From Lutraria lutraria (Eukaryota; Mollusca; Bivalvia; Venerida; Mactridae): a stretch of 64,000 bases of DNA. The notes beneath the pieces are model-generated. The model made no database searches, was not told where the DNA came from, and saw nothing but the letters and a program-made list of their open reading frames with translations. The translations under genes were made by a program, and so were the position numbers. Positions 60,107 to 64,000 of the stretch are shown here, in pieces. Numbering within the stretch: position 1 is the first letter of the stretch; every line of letters starts with the position of its first letter. The stretch spans positions 7,894,414-7,958,413 of the forward strand of contig OZ026835.1 in the NCBI GenBank assembly GCA_964023205.1, written 5' to 3'.

Positions 60107-60755
60107 AATCTACACATTTATCACATACACTGAAACAGTGAAAATCAAAATACCTCTTTGACATTGCTACTAATAACATAAGAGGGGCACATGTGTTATA
60201 CGGCTTTTTAATCCGGAGCACAAAACATTATGAAACATCATAGATAATAAATGTGTGAACATATCTTACGATATAAACAGTGTCTTTGCTAACTCAAATT
60301 GTTAAAACCAATCAAACATTACTCCTGTGAAGTTATAATTATGAAAAAATGTATCATCGTCTATGCTTCATCAAGTTCATGACGTATACTTCGTGACGTC
60401 ATTTACATGTTATATGCACGACCCAAACGGCAAGGGTATGTGAGAAAATACGAAAAACGCACGAAAACTTAGATAAATGGAAGCTAATTTTCTAACCCAA
60501 TTATCTTTGACCTTAAGGTGCTATTCTAGCTAAAGCAGTTGTATTCAATGGGCCAAGACTGGATGATTATCAGTGCATTACAATCAAATGGTATCATGTT
60601 ACATTATTAATAAGCTTCAAACAACTAATTAACATTATTAGTCATCTGGGAAAAATCACTTATGCTGCTCGTTCGAGTGTCACAGAAAATAGATTAGGAA
60701 CAAACGCATTTCAAATTAGGTCATGAATCATGAATGAGGCGAATAATGACATTAA

Positions 60756-61723
60756 AGGGGCATGCACAGGAACTGCCATATCTTAGTTTTTAAACACCAA
60801 CAACGCGTTTATCACATGTAAAACAAACTATAACCGAAAAGTCAAAGAAGAATGTTCGTTCAAAAATGACTCTGTAACGCGTTCGTCAGTATTTGTATGT
60901 CGATTTGAATAAAAGGCTGTCAGCCTTTTATTCAAGTCAAGAAGGACTTATATACATACATGGATTCGCAACTTCTGTATTAACAGTTTAAAGTAATCAA
61001 ATGCCGCGATAATAAGACGTGAATCAACGGGAGTACAAGCTATTGTTTACAAAAGCGAAATACGAAAATATCCGTGATAATCCGAATGATAATAACAGCA
61101 AGAATTGTCGTGGTATTCCGAATGTTTAATCTCGAAGACGAAAGGATCATAATGGATGTCCGTCATCTTGGAATTTAAAATGTTCGACTGATGCCTTTTT
61201 CAGTGCTTATACTTAGACTTTGTGGATTTTAAATGTATCTCAATATCTTTCAGGAATTTGTTGCATCCTTTACCAATTTCCCGTGCCCAATTGCCAGAGT
61301 TTTTTAAGTACATGTATAATCAAATTCGTTAAAACCCAATTACAGCTGTCGGACATTGCCGAGTATATAGCAATGCATTGTGGGATCGCCGAACGATATC
61401 ATTTGAGCTATTTTTAGCAGTTGCTAATCCATGTATGTATATAAGTCCTTGATGTCAACGGTATTTCCAATTCGTCTGAGAAGTTAACTCATCGCGTTCT
61501 GCCTTTCAAACCAGCATAACATTGATATGTACCTACATTTGTATTTGATAGGATAATCTTGCTTCCGCCGAAATTAAAATAACATGAGCAATACTTACCT
61601 TTTCACTGTTTGTTGACATTTTTTCGTAACTATTTTACATGATTTTCATTAATTGATTTAGGCATTAAAATGATTACAAATTTGATTGCTGTTCGAGACG
61701 CTTCAGTTCCATGGCTTGACCCT
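60756..61723. mobile_element. TTAA-flanked TIR element, long copy (968 bp)
   Basis: Flanked by TTAA at 60752-60755 and 61724-61727. Its ends (aggggcatgcacaggaactg and the complement of its partner) match the element at 19007-19574 in inverse orientation. A perfect 13-bp-stem, 1-nt-loop palindrome (60907-60933) is conserved in both. The additional middle (about 60940-61600) is absent from the short copy and contains one unrecognised open frame (61220-61417). No transposase motif was found. Confidence 0.85.
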
Positions 61724-62085
61724 TTAAAAGTCCCCTGAAAGGATAAACCATGTTAAATTAATGAATTTGTACAAAAAAAAACGTAACTTGTTGATCTAGA
61801 CATCAATGGTAAATCGTAATCTAATATAATTATAGATATATTTAATTCATATTTTGCATTTTTTTCTCATAGAACTAATGTTGAAAATGTATACAATTGC
61901 CACTAAAATATTTCTAAAATCAACGATTTTTTTCGGTGGAAATTCTACTGATATGCCATTTACAAACTTTGTAAACTTTTATTTAAAGAAATTTGCTACA
62001 GTTTCCATTTTTTCACATAGACATATAAGCGAAATGAAACTCTCTCATAGATTTATTTAAAACTTTGCATGATGATAGAGTGTGA

Positions 62086-63482
62086 TAACCAAATTCCCGC
62101 TGTTTATTACATAATATGCCATCAAAGCTCTGAAGGTTCTGATGTTGTTCGGAACTACAAATCAGTCAAAAGGGGATTTCTATGTAGGGTGAGTCTTGGA
62201 AAACGAACGATAGACAGACATAAGTACTACGAACGCTTTTCTACACCCGCTATGCAGTTGTTACAGTTGTTCCCGTTCCATGTGCTTTCAGTACCATGAT
62301 TTATGTTCTCTTCTGATCACCAAAAGTAGTTCAGCAATTAGCATGATATTATATATAGTTTACATTACCTGCCTGTTTGAATTCTCAACTTATGCAGAAT
62401 GTAATATATCATACATGAAGACATGCTCGAAGAAAAAGGTTAAACGTTTTAAGCATTAAATTATAATCGATTGAAACTTCCCGAGGAATCTCTTTTTTAA
62501 TATCTGGCTAACTCACAGTTATCATCGCATCGTCCATGAGTTCTATGATGACTTCTATACGTTTAAAATAGAAGCTAGGAACCAGACTAAATTAGCATAT
62601 ACAGCACGAGAATTATGACGTCATCCTTCCTTGAAATGTGTGTACTGATAGTAATTATTGTAGTAACCCGAGGGAGAGGATTGTTTAGATTTTTTTACGA
62701 ATGATTTGTATTGCTCGTTTACGATATTGCATAGCCATATAATTTTGACTTAAATGCACGTAATATTTGAATTTGTATTTAGCCATTGAATTGAAATATC
62801 GGAACTATAATCTTAGGCGGAAGCTAGGTTAATGGAAGCTGTTCGGTATGCAGGAAATGTGAAAACTGAGCGATTTTTGAAATACGGTAATAACTTTATT
62901 GTTCGTATCGAACAACAAAAATGAATAAAGTATCGACATTCTGAGGCACGTATCCCTAGATTAACATTTCCGCTACAAAATACCGAAAACCGCTTTGAAA
63001 TCCGTTATCAAATAAGGCGGCAATGTTAATTCGAAAATGACATCTACTGTGTTTTTTTGAGCTGAGCAATCAACAAGTGAAGTGTCGGATCGGTATCGTC
63101 TCATGAAATCAACGAATTTGACGCACCCCTTTCAATTTTGATAGCCAATCAAAATCGCTAATGTTTATGGTTCAGTAATTGAAACCACGCCCATCTGTGA
63201 TGCCTAGTAAGAGCTTTTATAACATTTTTTTTTGTCATTAGTGAATTAATAGTATCATATCGTACCGATACAATCGCATTACGTTATTGATTTTTAACGC
63301 TGATAAGGAAAATTCAATAAAGTGGTGCAGTATTTATTGCAATGAAACACCATTTTTTGCGTTCGGTTAAAAAAATTGTTGCTTGGTGTTAAAGTATGAT
63401 ATTCAATCTTTATAAATAACGTAAAATATCATTTTACGTTTAAACTTATTTAAGCGATTTCAACCTATGCCGATACGTTAAA
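62086..63482 (-). repeat. Composite repeat F1 plus F2, inverted long form, right arm truncated
   Basis: The reverse complement shows F1 left arm (63482-62930, 'acgtatcggcataggttgaa' to 'gggatacgtgcctcag'), then F2 (62930-62105), then only a stub of the F1 centre ('ccgctgtttattac', about 62088). F2 sits at the same F1 position as in 57925-59565. The ORF at 62069-62299 lies across F2 and is not conserved as an open frame in the other copies. Confidence 0.85.
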
Positions 63483-64000
63483 TGACGAATATCACTTAAA
63501 ACAATTTTGTAATACAATTGCAAAATAAACATATATATATACGACATCTACATGTATCATCAAAGGTGGGATTTTATTTATATGCCATATATTTCTCTAC
63601 AATTAGTTTTGATGATAGTAATATAATACGAAAACCCCGTCCCGTTGTCGTACGAATATAAAAATCTAAGAACTCGTCCCGACGGGACTTACATCAATTT
63701 ATTTATCGTTTAATACATTTAATAACATGCTCATTTCATTCGAAAGTAGGGACGTAGCTGAATAACTCATTTGTAATCTTGAAGTCACACGTGTGTTTAA
63801 AACTGCAACCTTAGTTCAGAAATATAATTATGTAAAATGGGACCCTCCATCATTGGAATAATCTCGTCTTTTACAAAATTTTGTTTGAAATGTAGACATA
63901 TTTATTTTATAACTAACTGTACGGGAGTCCATTGTATTCCTTTTCTTTCACATTGTGTTTTACTTGTACTCGTTATAGCACTTTTCCTGTCAAATGCCGA
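63483..64000. other. No gene recognised
   Basis: AT-rich sequence to the window end. A short direct repeat-like pair 'cccgtcccgttgtcgtacg' and 'ctcgtcccgacggg' (about 63637-63690) is the only notable structure. Confidence 0.4.

Overview
The window looks like invertebrate nuclear DNA, most likely from a mollusc and probably a bivalve. It is strongly AT-rich, and its genes are sparse with small exons and long introns. It is dominated by degraded non-LTR retrotransposons and small inverted-repeat DNA elements, including repeat types I associate with bivalve genomes (for example the roughly 145-bp 'gacctagtttttgaccc' tandem repeat at 40.5-41.8 kb). The taxon is an inference. I found no rRNA or intact tRNA genes, no CRISPR array and no bacterial gene organisation.

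0-16.4 kb: positions 1-7665 and about 10722-16402 are diverged copies of one segment in the same orientation. They differ by discrete events: a 1.2-kb terminal-inverted-repeat element in the first copy only (its empty site is in the second), a CCCGGG minisatellite insert in the first copy only, and loss of about 0.75 kb from the first copy. Both copies carry a broken LINE and decayed coding fragments. Between them (9783-10520) is the only complete small gene: two exons with matching phase encoding a 127-residue secreted cysteine-rich protein, with a TATA box and a polyadenylation signal.

16.4-32 kb: mostly transposon remains, including three LINE types, a Tc1-like transposase fragment, a TTAA-flanked inverted-repeat element and a bivalve-type dispersed element. 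There is a possible terminal exon on + at 20.5 kb and a possible two-exon acidic gene on - at 26.9-27.6 kb.

32.4-44.2 kb (minus strand): the 3' part of a multi-exon coiled-coil protein gene. Eleven exons can be read and almost all junction phases agree. The C-terminus resembles what I recall of KIAA2012-type proteins. Its introns hold SINEs, MITEs, minisatellites and LINE fragments. Possible upstream coding pieces lie at 47.2-47.8 kb and 50.7 kb.

45-64 kb: a hAT-like TIR element, a 2-kb pogo-like TIR element interrupted by a LINE whose 3' tail runs into a 467-bp TGTC microsatellite, a few short open frames, and several copies of a composite repeat family whose long form carries an internal module always at the same position.
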